Assembly: GCA_934271085.1 (NCBI GenBank)
Contig: CAKQQU010000040.1
Span: 1 to 14,067, forward strand
Direction of reading: 5' to 3'
Length of the DNA: 14,067 nt
Source: an uncultured Bacillota bacterium
GTDB taxonomy: Bacteria > Bacillota > Dehalobacteriia > UBA4068
Shown: piece after piece, positions 5,980-13,441 of the stretch
How the letters are laid out: the number at the start of each line of letters is the position of its first letter
Position numbering within the stretch: the stretch's first letter is position 1
Made by a program: the position numbers and the translations under genes
Notes under the pieces: model-generated
What the model saw: only the letters and a program-made list of their open reading frames with translations
Databases searched by the model: none
Told to the model about the DNA's origin: nothing

Positions 5980-6420
5980 ATGCAATCATGGTTTTTTTTG
6001 GCGATAGCTGCAGCGGCAGGGGTGCTTATGGCGGTGCAGGGCTCCATGAACGGCGCAATGTCCAAAATAATCGGGGTTCTGGAAGGTAATTTTATACTGC
6101 ACGCCGTGGGCCTTCTTTTTATAGTACTATTGCTTTTTGTTTTCGGCCTGGGCAGGGGAGACCTGCACGAATTGGGAAAAGTTCCCTGGTATCTTTACTT
6201 GCCGGGTATTATCAATGTTGCTATAATATACGGAGTAATGCTTTCCATAGCCAAAACCAGCGCAGGTATAGCGACTACGGCAATCATCGTGGGGCAATTG
6301 ACCATGTCGCTGATTGTGGATCAATTAGGGCTTTTCGGCCTGGAAAAGGTGCCCTTTAATTGGGGAAAAGGAGCAGGACTGGTACTGATGGGCGTTGCCG
6401 CCAAATTGCTGCTTGGCTGA
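5980..6420 (+). CDS. YdcZ/DUF606-type small membrane transporter
   Basis: This 146-residue, very hydrophobic protein has four to five membrane segments (about 4-24, 36-56, 69-88, 91-111 and 125-145). The opening LAIAAAAGVLMAVQGSMNGA, the segment with GNFILHAVG and the closing GLVLMGVAAKLLLG match the DUF606 (YdcZ) branch of the drug/metabolite transporter superfamily, whose members are half-size (about 140-150 residues) and usually pair as dimers. Full length is present. GGAGG lies 8 bases before ATG but within the hairpin at 5940-5978. Substrate is unknown. It lies between the Ala/Glu-rich gene and a tRNA pair, with no obvious functional partner. Confidence 0.85.
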   Translation: MQSWFFLAIAAAAGVLMAVQGSMNGAMSKIIGVLEGNFILHAVGLLFIVLLLFVFGLGRGDLHELGKVPWYLYLPGIINVAIIYGVMLSIAKTSAGIATTAIIVGQLTMSLIVDQLGLFGLEKVPFNWGKGAGLVLMGVAAKLLLG

Positions 6421-6455
6421 AAAAATTCTTTTTTGAAAAATTTTTGTAAATATGC

Positions 6456-6484
6456 TTGACAAAAATCGCTAGTTTTGGCATAAT
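6456..6484 (+). promoter_or_regulatory. Promoter of the tRNA-Met/tRNA-Glu pair
   Basis: TTGACA (6456-6461) and CATAAT (6479-6484) are separated by 17 bp, and the first tRNA begins 17 bases beyond the -10 box. The context GCTTGACAAAA is repeated at the tRNA-Gly promoter. Confidence 0.8.
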
Positions 6485-6501
6485 AAACGAGCGGCATTTA
6501 T

Positions 6502-6577
6502 GGCGGTGTAGCTCAGCGGTTAGAGCACTCGGCTCATACCCGGGGTGTCATTGGTTCAATTCCAATCACCGCTACCA
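6502..6577 (+). tRNA. tRNA-Met (CAU), elongator type
   Basis: The 76-base cloverleaf folds with acceptor GGCGGTG/CACCGCT (a G-U pair at the end), anticodon stem CTCGG/CCGGG around loop CTCATAC (anticodon CAT), T stem ATTGG/CCAAT with TTCAATT, and an encoded CCA. The 5' sequence GGCGGTGTAGCTCAGC resembles the Bacillus elongator tRNA-Met rather than the initiator. Confidence 0.93.
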
Positions 6578-6581
6578 ACTT

Positions 6582-6658
6582 GGCGCGTTGGAGAAGCGGC
6601 TTAACTCACCAGCCTTTCACGCTGGCATTCAGGGGTTCGAATCCCCTACGCGTCACCA
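6582..6658 (+). tRNA. tRNA-Glu (UUC)
   Basis: The 77-base cloverleaf has acceptor GGCGCGT/ACGCGTC (one G-U), anticodon stem CCAGC/GCTGG around CTTTCAC (anticodon TTC), T arm GGGG-TTCGAAT-CCCC and an encoded CCA. It is four bases after tRNA-Met, so the two are cotranscribed. Confidence 0.93.
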
Positions 6659-6667
6659 CATTTTTCG

Positions 6668-6703
6668 CTAGCGGCGATTATTATTATCGCCGCTGGTCTT
6701 TTT
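6668..6703 (+). terminator. Terminator of the tRNA pair
   Basis: An 11-bp stem (6668-6678 with 6686-6696, one G-U) with a 7-base loop is followed by TCTTTTT (6697-6703), ten bases after the tRNA-Glu CCA end. Confidence 0.85.
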
Positions 6704-6718
6704 AGGAGAACAGCTATA

Positions 6719-6859
6719 ATGACTATGAAAATTAACAAAGATCATAGCTTCATTACCTTGTGCGGCAGCCTCTGCTGTGCAGTTGCTGTTTCTCGCCCTC
6801 TAGAACAGTTCGTCTTTATATGGCCGGACCTCGCTTTTGCGGGGAATCCGGTCTTTTAG
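6719..6859 (+). CDS. Possible 46-residue leader ORF before the ligase gene
   Basis: AGGAG (6704-6708) precedes ATG (6719) by 10 bases, and a second in-frame ATG follows at 6725. The 46-codon frame has a Cys-rich middle (LCGSLCCAVAV) and ends at TAG 6857-6859, just as the T run of the hairpin at 6822-6857 ends, so its last codons overlap that hairpin. No family is recognised. A ribosome translating the frame would disturb the hairpin, as in transcription attenuation. It may equally be a chance frame in an untranslated leader, and there is no run of regulatory codons to point to a signal. Confidence 0.3.
   Translation: MTMKINKDHSFITLCGSLCCAVAVSRPLEQFVFIWPDLAFAGNPVF
6822..6857 (+). terminator. 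Terminator-like hairpin in the ligase leader
   Basis: A long GC-rich stem (6822-6834 with 6839-6853, with a two-base bulge at 6845-6846 and two G-U pairs) closes on a TTTT loop and is followed by TTTT (6854-6857). It lies 165 bases before the ligase start. Confidence 0.65.
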
Positions 6860-6957
6860 CATATAAAAACGGCGCTGTTCCCATAGCCTTTTTCAATGGA
6901 GTTTATGTTTTAATAACTATGCTCTACCATTATTGCAGTTTATGTTTTTTGGAGCAT

Positions 6958-6982
6958 GCGCCTGTTATTCAGGCGCTTTTTT
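6958..6982 (+). terminator. Second terminator, immediately upstream of the ligase gene
   Basis: A perfect 7-bp GC-rich stem GCGCCTG/CAGGCGC (6958-6964 with 6970-6976) with a 5-base loop is followed by six T. It ends 42 bases before the ligase start. Either the ligase has a promoter in those 42 bases (a TATACT lies at 6994, without a good -35 box) or this is an attenuator crossed by regulated read-through. Confidence 0.75.
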
Positions 6983-7024
6983 GATTTTACTTTTATACTA
7001 ATCCAATATAGGGGAGACTTACAA

Positions 7025-8335
7025 ATGAAAAACATCGCAGATTATTATGAACCGACTATTGAATGTGCATCCCGTGATCTTTTGTCCGCTATCCAAAGCG
7101 CTGCCCTTCAGAGAATAGTAAAACTTAATTATGATAATGTGCCGACCATGCGTAAAAGACTGCAGGATGCCGGCATAGAGCCGGGTGATATCCAATCTAT
7201 TGAGGATATAGTCAAGCTTCCTTTTACTTATAAAACCGATCTCAGGGACAACTATCCTTTCGGAATGTTCGCAGTTCCCCCCCGTGATTTGGTGCGTATA
7301 CACGCCAGTTCCGGTACCACCGGCAAACAGACTGTGGTAGGCTATACCGATGAGGATGCGCATAACTGGGCCAGAGCCACTGCCCGTTGTCTGGTAGCAG
7401 CCGGCGCCAATGCGGATGATCTGATCCATGTTTCCTACGGGTACGGTCTTTTCACCGGCGGCCTGGGCCTTCATTACGGTGCGGAATTGCTCCATGCCAC
7501 GGCGATCCCTGTCAGCTCCGGCAATACCAAGCGCCAGGTGCAGATCCTGCAGGATTATGGCAGCGATTTTCTTTGCTGCACTCCTTCGTATGCGCTGCAT
7601 ATTGGCGAAACTGCCAGAGATATGGGAATCGATCCTCACGAGCTGAAACTGCGGGGCGGCATATTCGGTGCGGAACCCTGGAGCGAAAATATGCGCAAGG
7701 AAATTGAAAAGCTCCTGGATATCAAAGCCTTTGATATATACGGTCTTTCGGAGATAGCCGGCCCGGGTGTAGCAGGCGAGTGCCGTATGCAGCAGGGACT
7801 CCATGTTAATGAGGATCTGTTTTATCCGGAAATCGTGGACCCTGAAACCGGTGAACCGCTGCCTGACGGCGTTTATGGCGAACTGGTATTCACCTGCCTG
7901 GGCAAAACTGCGCTGCCCCTTATCCGTTATCGCACTCACGATATCTGCAAGCTTGATCATACGCCCTGTGAATGCGGCCGCACCCTGGTCAGAATGGCTA
8001 AGCCACGGGGCAGGGCAGATGATATGCTCATTATCCGCGGTATCAATGTATTCCCCTCTCAGATAGAATCCGTCCTTCTCGATCTGGGAATGGAGCCTAA
8101 TTATATGATAGTGGTAGACCGCAAAAATAACAGCGACCGCATCGAAGTTCAGGTGGAAGTGGGCGAAGATATCTTCTCCGATAAGGTCAAAGATCTGGAA
8201 AGTATACAGCGCCGTATCTCGGGAGCCCTGCAATCCACATTGAATATCAGCGCCATCGTCCGCCTGATGGAACCGAAATCTTTGCCGCGTTTTGAAGGAA
8301 AAGCCAACAGGGTGATAGATAACCGGGTATATTAG
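7025..8335 (+). CDS. paaK: Phenylacetate-CoA ligase-type aryl-acid:CoA ligase (AMP-forming)
   Basis: This 436-residue cytoplasmic enzyme activates aryl acetates (phenylacetate, possibly indoleacetate) with ATP to an adenylate, then forms the CoA thioester. The length matches PaaK (about 430-440). Visible motifs are the phosphate-binding loop SSGTTGK at 95-101, YGLSE at 239-243 for adenine and acid binding, RYRTHD, and the hinge and C-terminal domain signature GRADDMLIIRGINVFPSQIE around 330-348. GGGGAG, 8 bases before ATG 7025, sets the start; an upstream in-frame ATG lies inside the terminator. It is followed by iorA after 84 bases. Together they suit aromatic amino acid fermentation or arylacetate salvage through aryl-acetyl-CoA. 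The exact substrate cannot be read from sequence. Confidence 0.9.
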   Translation: MKNIADYYEPTIECASRDLLSAIQSAALQRIVKLNYDNVPTMRKRLQDAGIEPGDIQSIEDIVKLPFTYKTDLRDNYPFGMFAVPPRDLVRIHASSGTTGKQTVVGYTDEDAHNWARATARCLVAAGANADDLIHVSYGYGLFTGGLGLHYGAELLHATAIPVSSGNTKRQVQILQDYGSDFLCCTPSYALHIGETARDMGIDPHELKLRGGIFGAEPWSENMRKEIEKLLDIKAFDIYGLSEIAGPGVAGECRMQQGLHVNEDLFYPEIVDPETGEPLPDGVYGELVFTCLGKTALPLIRYRTHDICKLDHTPCECGRTLVRMAKPRGRADDMLIIRGINVFPSQIESVLLDLGMEPNYMIVVDRKNNSDRIEVQVEVGEDIFSDKVKDLESIQRRISGALQSTLNISAIVRLMEPKSLPRFEGKANRVIDNRVY

Positions 8336-8340
8336 ATGAT

Positions 8341-8370
8341 TTGCCAGCAATATGTTCTGCATGATATAAT
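8341..8370 (+). promoter_or_regulatory. Promoter of iorAB
   Basis: TTGCCA (8341-8346), an 18-bp spacer and TATAAT (8365-8370) preceded by TGA (extended -10) lie between the ligase stop and iorA. The iorAB genes can therefore be transcribed independently of the ligase. A short direct repeat GCGCTTA (8387-8393 and 8399-8405) lies in the leader; its meaning is unknown. Confidence 0.65.
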
Positions 8371-8419
8371 ATTGTCATAACAGTGTGCGCTTAAATTGGC
8401 GCTTATAAGGAGGACTATA

Positions 8420-10198
8420 ATGCGAGTATTGATGACCGGCGATGAAGCGGTGGCCAGAGGCGCTTATGAGGCGGGAGTGGTTTATGCTTCTGCTTATCCC
8501 GGAACTCCCAGTACTGAGATTCTGGAAAACCTGGCTAAATATAAAGAAATTTACAGCGAATGGGCGCCTAATGAAAAGGTAGCTGTTGAGGGCGCTGCCG
8601 GAGCCGCGGTGGCCGGCGGCAGGGCTATTGCTTCCATGAAACATGTAGGCCTTAATGTAGCTGCGGATCCGCTGTTTACCATTGCTTATTCGGGAATAAA
8701 TGCCGGATTGGTGATAGTAACTGCCGATGAACCGGGACAGTATTCCTCCCAGAATGAGCAGGATAACCGCAATTATGCCAAGGCAGCCCGTATTCCCATG
8801 CTGGAGCCTGCCGATTCCCAGGAATGTCTGGAAATGACTAAGGCTGCCTTTGCCATTTCCGAAAGATTTGATACTCCGGTGCTCCTGCGCATGACCACCC
8901 GGGTCTGTCATTCCAAATCCATAGTAGTTACCGGTCAGCGGCAGGAATTGCCTGTGCGCAGTTATGAGCGCCGTCCTGATAAATATGTCTGCACCCCTGC
9001 TGTTTCCAAAAAGCTGCGTCTGCATATTGAAGAACGCACCCGCGACCTGCTGGCTTTTTCCGAAAGCAGCCAGTTTAACCGCGCCGAGTATAATGACCTG
9101 AAAATAGGTATTATCGCATCCGGCGTCAGCTATTATTATGGCAAAGAGGTTTTCGGCGACGGTGTGTCTTATCTTAAGCTGGGCATGACCTGGCCTCTGC
9201 CTGCAGGACTTATCAGTGAATTCTGCAGTAAAGTGCAGAAAATATACATAATCGAGGAAAACGACCCCTATATAGAGGAGATAGTACGGATGCTGGGCTT
9301 TGCCCCCTATGGCAAGAATACTTTTCCTCCATGCGACGAGATGACGCCTGATGTTATACGCCGCTCAATTTTCGGGGATACACTGCCTACGATACCCCAC
9401 AGCACCGATGATGTGATAAACCGTCCTCCTGCACTTTGCGCAGGCTGCCCCCACCGTGGATTTTTCTATGAGGCAGGGAAAAGGAAGAATGTTATGATAT
9501 CCGGTGATATCGGGTGTTATACGCTGGGTACTGCCGCTCCTTTCAATGCCATGGATACTACCATCTGCATGGGCGCATCTATCAGCATGGGTCATGGTGC
9601 CCAGAAAGTATTTGATATGGCTGGCGACGGGAAGCGGGTCATTTCTGTTTTGGGTGACTCTACATTTTTCCATACCGGCATCAATTCTTTGATAAATGTT
9701 GCTTATAATAGCAGCCGGACTGTGAACGTGATCCTGGATAACCGCATCACCGGCATGACCGGCCATCAGAACAATCCCGGTACCGGATATAATGCCATGG
9801 GGGAAAGCGCTCCCATGATCGATATAGAGGCTCTGGTCAGAGCTATCGGTATCAAGCACATTAAGGTAGTTGACCCCAATGATCTGGCCGCTGTCAACAG
9901 CGCTCTTGATGAGCTGCTGACTTTGGACGAGCCCTCTGTACTGATAACCCGCTGGCCCTGCGCCCTTAAGAAGTTTTCCAAAGAGGATAAAGAAGAATTC
10001 AGCGGCGCCTACAGCGACAAATATACGGTGGATGAAGAAAGCTGTATAGGCTGTAAATTATGCATGAAGGTTGGTTGCCCGGCACTTTCCTTCGATTCCG
10101 CGGCCAAAAAAGCAAGGATAGACCGTATTCAGTGCCTTGGCTGCAGCGTCTGCGCCCAGGTATGTCCCAAGCATGCCCTGAATAAGGAGGAAAAGTAA
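8420..10198 (+). CDS. iorA: Indolepyruvate:ferredoxin oxidoreductase, alpha subunit
   Basis: IorA is the large, thiamin-diphosphate- and iron-sulfur-containing subunit that, with IorB, oxidatively decarboxylates aryl pyruvates (from Trp, Phe, Tyr transamination) to aryl-acetyl-CoA, CO2 and reduced ferredoxin. AAGGAGG, 6 bases before ATG 8420, sets the start; 592 residues is the usual length. The N-terminal pyrimidine-binding domain carries EKVAVEGAAGAAVAGGRAIA. The thiamin-diphosphate motif runs from GDIGCYTLG (362) to GDS (412-414) and the following Asn-rich stretch (ILDNRITGMTGHQNNPGTG). The C-terminus holds two [4Fe-4S] motifs: Cys 542, 545, 548, 553 and Cys 572, 575, 578, 582. All key residues appear intact. 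The enzyme is oxygen-sensitive, fitting an anaerobe. iorB starts one base after its stop. Confidence 0.95.
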   Translation: MRVLMTGDEAVARGAYEAGVVYASAYPGTPSTEILENLAKYKEIYSEWAPNEKVAVEGAAGAAVAGGRAIASMKHVGLNVAADPLFTIAYSGINAGLVIVTADEPGQYSSQNEQDNRNYAKAARIPMLEPADSQECLEMTKAAFAISERFDTPVLLRMTTRVCHSKSIVVTGQRQELPVRSYERRPDKYVCTPAVSKKLRLHIEERTRDLLAFSESSQFNRAEYNDLKIGIIASGVSYYYGKEVFGDGVSYLKLGMTWPLPAGLISEFCSKVQKIYIIEENDPYIEEIVRMLGFAPYGKNTFPPCDEMTPDVIRRSIFGDTLPTIPHSTDDVINRPPALCAGCPHRGFFYEAGKRKNVMISGDIGCYTLGTAAPFNAMDTTICMGASISMGHGAQKVFDMAGDGKRVISVLGDSTFFHTGINSLINVAYNSSRTVNVILDNRITGMTGHQNNPGTGYNAMGESAPMIDIEALVRAIGIKHIKVVDPNDLAAVNSALDELLTLDEPSVLITRWPCALKKFSKEDKEEFSGAYSDKYTVDEESCIGCKLCMKVGCPALSFDSAAKKARIDRIQCLGCSVCAQVCPKHALNKEEK

Positions 10199-10199
10199 A

Positions 10200-10772
10200 A
10201 TGGTAAAAAGTATCCTTTTGGTTGGCGTTGGCGGTCAGGGTACTATCCTGGCCAGCAAAATTTTAACTACCGGGCTGATGGAAGCAGGCTATGATGTAAA
10301 AATGAGCGAGATCCACGGCATGAGTCAGCGGGGCGGTTCGGTTTCATCCCAGGTACGCTATGGCGAAAAGGTCTATTCTCCGGTGGTGGAAATAGGCGGA
10401 GCCGATATTATTATCAGCTTCGAGCTGATGGAGGCTCTGCGCTGGCTGGATTATCTTAAGCCTTCCGGCAAGGTGGTTGTAAATAATTATAAACTGGCGC
10501 CTATGCCGGTGAGCATGGGACAGGCGGAATATCCTGACGATATAATTGACGTTCTTTGCGACGCTGCCGATACCGCGGTGGTCAATGCCGCTGAATTAGC
10601 CTCTGAATTGGATAATCCAAAAGTTATGAATATTGTGCTTTTGGGTACTGTTATAAAGGCTATGGGGCTTACTTCCATAAAATGGGACGATATTATTGCC
10701 CGCCTGGTCAAACCTGCATTTGTGGATATCAACCAAAAAGCTATTAAAGCAGGTATTGCCGCAGTGGAATAA
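10200..10772 (+). CDS. iorB: Indolepyruvate:ferredoxin oxidoreductase, beta subunit
   Basis: This 190-residue gamma-domain subunit of the 2-oxoacid:ferredoxin oxidoreductase family partners IorA. The start shows the CoA-binding glycine motif (VGVGGQGTILASKIL, residues 8-22), then SEIHGMSQRGGSVSSQVRYG (36-55), the hallmark of IorB. It follows iorA by a single base, and its AGGAGG site lies inside the iorA 3' end, so translation is probably coupled and subunit amounts matched. Length and sequence appear complete. A 14-bp perfect hairpin follows 23 bases after the stop. A lone gamma subunit of another oxoacid oxidoreductase is the alternative, but the position next to IorA settles it. Confidence 0.95.
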   Translation: MVKSILLVGVGGQGTILASKILTTGLMEAGYDVKMSEIHGMSQRGGSVSSQVRYGEKVYSPVVEIGGADIIISFELMEALRWLDYLKPSGKVVVNNYKLAPMPVSMGQAEYPDDIIDVLCDAADTAVVNAAELASELDNPKVMNIVLLGTVIKAMGLTSIKWDDIIARLVKPAFVDINQKAIKAGIAAVE

Positions 10773-10795
10773 GACAAATTTAAAACGATATAAAA

Positions 10796-10828
10796 ATGAA
10801 ACAGCCTGTCTTGTACAGGCTGTTTCAT
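10796..10828 (+). terminator. Perfect hairpin between iorB and the EamA-type gene
   Basis: A 14-bp perfect stem (10796-10809 with 10815-10828) and a 5-base loop follow the iorB stop. The 3' side has only TTT inside the stem and no T run after it, so it may terminate weakly, stabilise the iorAB mRNA end, or be bound by a regulator. Confidence 0.6.
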
Positions 10829-10868
10829 GCTGCGATTAGTATTTTATCAATGTTTGGAGATTTCTTTT

Positions 10869-11723
10869 ATGTTTTTATTGATACTGGCGGTCTTATCTAC
10901 TTCGACCATGACCATCTTAATGCGTTATTCTGAGCAGAATCTGCATAACAGATACGCCGTGACCATGATGAATTATGTGGCTTCTGTTATTGTAAGCCTG
11001 CTGTTCATGGGTGATATTCCTTTGTTTATACCGGGAAGCGCAGATTACACCTTTACCCTCTGGTTTGGCTGTCTTAACGGTATACTTTTCATAAGCTGGT
11101 TTTTCCTTTATCAGATATCCATTAGCAGAAACGGCGTTCCTGTTTCGGTTATTTTTTCCAAGCTGGGGGTAATAATCCCTACCATAGGATCTGTTATTTT
11201 CTTTAACGAACAGCCGACCTGGCTGCAGATAGCAGGTGTAATAATAGCTGTTGCTGCCATCGTAGTCTATAATATGCCCAATGAAAAGACCGGCCAGCAA
11301 AAGCTTGGACCTGTAAATCTGCTTCTGCTGCTTTTGGTATTTTTCATCGGCGGCGTTGGTGATTTTGATTCCAAGATATTTACCATGATGGGTAATGCAT
11401 CCCTTGGACCGGTTTTCATGTGCCATACTTTTATTTTAGCCTTTGTTTTATCTTTTGTACTGTGGCTGGTAAAAGATCATAGCATTAATTTGCAGGATGT
11501 TATTTTTGGCATGGGCCTTGGCGTTTTTAATTCCATTGCCACCAATTTGCTGCTGGCTTCCCTGAAAACACTGCCGGCCTTTATTGCCTATCCTTTCTAC
11601 ACAGTGTCGATGCTGGTAGTGGTGAATATTGTCAACTGGCTTTTGTTCAGGGAAAAGCAGGGGAAAAAGAAAATAATCTGTCTGGTTTTTATTTGCGGTG
11701 CCTTACTACTGCTTAATATATAG
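10869..11723 (+). CDS. EamA/DMT-family transporter
   Basis: TTGGAGA with a 9-base spacing supports ATG at 10869; an ATG 14 codons earlier lies on the hairpin and lacks a ribosome site. The 284-residue product has about ten hydrophobic segments arranged as two five-helix halves, with SVIFSKLGVIIPTIGSVIFF and EQPTWLQIAGVIIAVAAIVV in the first half and the equivalent pattern (ASLKTLPAFIAYPFYTVSML, then FREKQGKK) in the second. This is the EamA fold of the drug/metabolite transporter superfamily. Full length is present. Substrate is unknown; the place after iorAB raises the possibility of exporting an aromatic acid or metabolite, but a separate leader and the hairpin make cotranscription doubtful. 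Confidence 0.85.
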   Translation: MFLLILAVLSTSTMTILMRYSEQNLHNRYAVTMMNYVASVIVSLLFMGDIPLFIPGSADYTFTLWFGCLNGILFISWFFLYQISISRNGVPVSVIFSKLGVIIPTIGSVIFFNEQPTWLQIAGVIIAVAAIVVYNMPNEKTGQQKLGPVNLLLLLLVFFIGGVGDFDSKIFTMMGNASLGPVFMCHTFILAFVLSFVLWLVKDHSINLQDVIFGMGLGVFNSIATNLLLASLKTLPAFIAYPFYTVSMLVVVNIVNWLLFREKQGKKKIICLVFICGALLLLNI

Positions 11724-11734
11724 TGTTAACAGCG

Positions 11735-11796
11735 ATAATTTTGTCATATTTAGTCTTTCATCTATTGTTCAGACTGGGCTTGCTTGACAAAATTAT
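11735..11796. repeat. 12-bp perfect inverted repeat overlapping the tRNA-Gly promoter
   Basis: ATAATTTTGTCA (11735-11746) and its exact complement (11785-11796) are separated by 38 bp. The right arm covers five of the six -35 bases of the tRNA-Gly promoter. It could be a protein-binding dyad, a stem closing a long loop at the end of the transporter transcript, or chance in AT-rich DNA. Confidence 0.5.
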
Positions 11797-11812
11797 TATT
11801 ATATGATATCTT
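11784..11812 (+). promoter_or_regulatory. Promoter of tRNA-Gly
   Basis: TTGACA (11784-11789) and TATCTT (11807-11812) with a TG extension (11804-11805) are spaced 17 bp apart; the tRNA starts 15 bases beyond the -10 box. The upstream context GCTTGACAAAA matches the other tRNA promoter. Confidence 0.7.
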
Positions 11813-11827
11813 TTTTTAGTAAGGCAG

Positions 11828-11901
11828 GCGGGTGTAGCTCAATGGCAGAGCATCGGCTTCCCAAGCCGACAACGTGGGTTCGATTCCCATCACCCGCTCC
11901 A
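11828..11901 (+). tRNA. tRNA-Gly (CCC)
   Basis: The 74-base cloverleaf has acceptor GCGGGTG/CACCCGC, D arm AGCTCAATGGCAGAGC, anticodon stem TCGGC/GCCGA around TTCCCAA (anticodon CCC), T arm TGGG-TTCGATT-CCCA and an encoded CCA. No strong terminator follows; a 7-bp hairpin at 11927-11946 lacks a T run. Confidence 0.93.
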
Positions 11902-12033
11902 ACTAATTATTTTTATCGATATTTCTATATGCCGTGATTGGCATATGTAGTTTAATGATATTTTAATTTATCGTTGTTTGCGAGGTGGATTTTAGAGATT
12001 CGGCGGTTGAAAGGGGGGAAATCTGTACAGATA

Positions 12034-13344
12034 ATGGTTCATAATAATCTGCATGAAGCAAAGTATAAAAAGCTTACGGAAAATAAAAAGGAACAGAAAA
12101 GCCATAGCAAAAAGATCCAGAGGATAGTTTCCTCTTTGGTAGTTCTTTTATGTGTTGGCTTTTTGCTTATGGGCGGAGCATCCCTGGTTTCTGCCAATAC
12201 CTATGCCTATGTTCTGAATGTGGATGGTGAAGAAATTGCCACTTTGGTAAGCGAAAGCGAGGCCAATCAGTCTCTTTCCCAGTGCCTTAGCAATATGTCC
12301 TCCTCCGCGTATTTTGCCAATACCGATCTGGATCTTTCATACTCAAATAATATTTCCATAAAAAAGGTTTCAGCCTCCGGCGTGGTCTATTCCAGCGTTA
12401 ATGATACTGCCGATATGCTTGCCGATAAACTGGATATCGTCGCAAGCGCCACCGTTGTTAAAATTAACGGCAGCGACGCATTTTATGTGGCAAATGACAA
12501 TACTGCTATCGAGGCAGTAAACGCAGCTAAAAATTATTATGGCAACCCCCAGGAGGATCCTACTGTAATAAGGGTCTATACCAGCGAGGAGATAAGCCTG
12601 GATAAAGCCAAAGTACCTTTGGATGAGGTGCTTAATCTTAATCAGGCAACATCCATGCTGCTTTACGGCAGCACCAAGATAAGCGTTGACCCTAAGCCGC
12701 TTATCACAGTCAATGTTGAAAAAACCAATGTTCAGACCGAAATACTGGCATACAAGGTTATCAAGCAGGAAAATTCTTCTTTGGCCCGTGGTGAGGAAAA
12801 TGTCCTTACCAAAGGTGTGGATGGTATTCAGGAAGTAACATATAAGGTCAGAGAAGTAAACGGTGTGCTGACCGGCTCGGAATCGCTTTCCAACGAAGTT
12901 ATAGTAGCTGCCGTGGACGAAGTTGTGGAGGTGGGTACCCAGTACTATATTTCTGCCCGCAGCGATGGCGGCGGCAACGGCTATTTGGGATGGCCTTGCG
13001 ACGGGGTAATTACTTCCAGATTCGGCTGGCGTTCCCGGGGCTGGCATAGCGGTATAGACGTGGCATCGCCGATCGGCACTACCATATTTGCCGCGGAAAG
13101 CGGTACAGTTATAGATACCAATAATGAAAGCGGCTATGGTCTGGTAGTAAGGATAGATCATGGTAACGGAATAGTTACTGTTTATGCCCATTGCCGTGAG
13201 TTTTATGTGGAAGAGGGAGATACCGTTGACCGCAACACAGCTATAGCGGCTATTGGCATGACCGGTACTACCACCGGTCCCCATGTCCACTTTGAAGTCC
13301 GCATTGACGGCCAGGCAGTAAATCCTCTGGATTATCTTGAATAA
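12034..13344 (+). CDS. Membrane-anchored G5-domain M23 peptidoglycan endopeptidase
   Basis: This 436-residue protein has a basic cytoplasmic N-terminus, one membrane segment or uncleaved signal at about 31-53, and an extracellular remainder. A G5 domain lies at about 224-302 (KTNVQTEILAYKVIKQENSS through KVREVNGVLTGSE); G5 domains are thought to bind cell-wall sugars. The peptidase M23 (LytM/lysostaphin) domain occupies about 315-436: zinc ligands H338 and D342 in HSGID and H419 in HVHFE, with catalytic H417 and H386 (YAHC), all present. It should cut peptide crosslinks in peptidoglycan during growth or division. Start choice is uncertain: ATG 12034 lies 15 bases after AGGGGGG, a long gap, and the frame is open upstream to a TTG at 11974. 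It stands alone, after tRNA-Gly. Confidence 0.9.
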   Translation: MVHNNLHEAKYKKLTENKKEQKSHSKKIQRIVSSLVVLLCVGFLLMGGASLVSANTYAYVLNVDGEEIATLVSESEANQSLSQCLSNMSSSAYFANTDLDLSYSNNISIKKVSASGVVYSSVNDTADMLADKLDIVASATVVKINGSDAFYVANDNTAIEAVNAAKNYYGNPQEDPTVIRVYTSEEISLDKAKVPLDEVLNLNQATSMLLYGSTKISVDPKPLITVNVEKTNVQTEILAYKVIKQENSSLARGEENVLTKGVDGIQEVTYKVREVNGVLTGSESLSNEVIVAAVDEVVEVGTQYYISARSDGGGNGYLGWPCDGVITSRFGWRSRGWHSGIDVASPIGTTIFAAESGTVIDTNNESGYGLVVRIDHGNGIVTVYAHCREFYVEEGDTVDRNTAIAAIGMTGTTTGPHVHFEVRIDGQAVNPLDYLE

Positions 13345-13441
13345 ACGCTTATTGCAAAAGACGGCTTTTCAGGCTCTCTTTTGTATATTAAACCGAGTAT
13401 CTTGTTAACATATATTTATAAACAGCAGAGGAGGTAATATT

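Noticed and set aside
6704..7024. A T-box or known riboswitch in the ligase leader
   Set aside because: No T-box consensus or recognisable aptamer core is visible, so only terminator hairpins and a possible small ORF are reported.
7019..8362. A 447-codon open frame on the minus strand, opposite the aryl-CoA ligase
   Set aside because: The plus-strand frame has all ligase motifs and a good ribosome site. The minus frame shows no family likeness and is a codon-bias shadow.
12370..13290. A 306-codon open frame on the minus strand, opposite the M23 peptidase
   Set aside because: The plus strand encodes intact G5 and M23 domains; the antisense frame has no recognisable motif or ribosome site.
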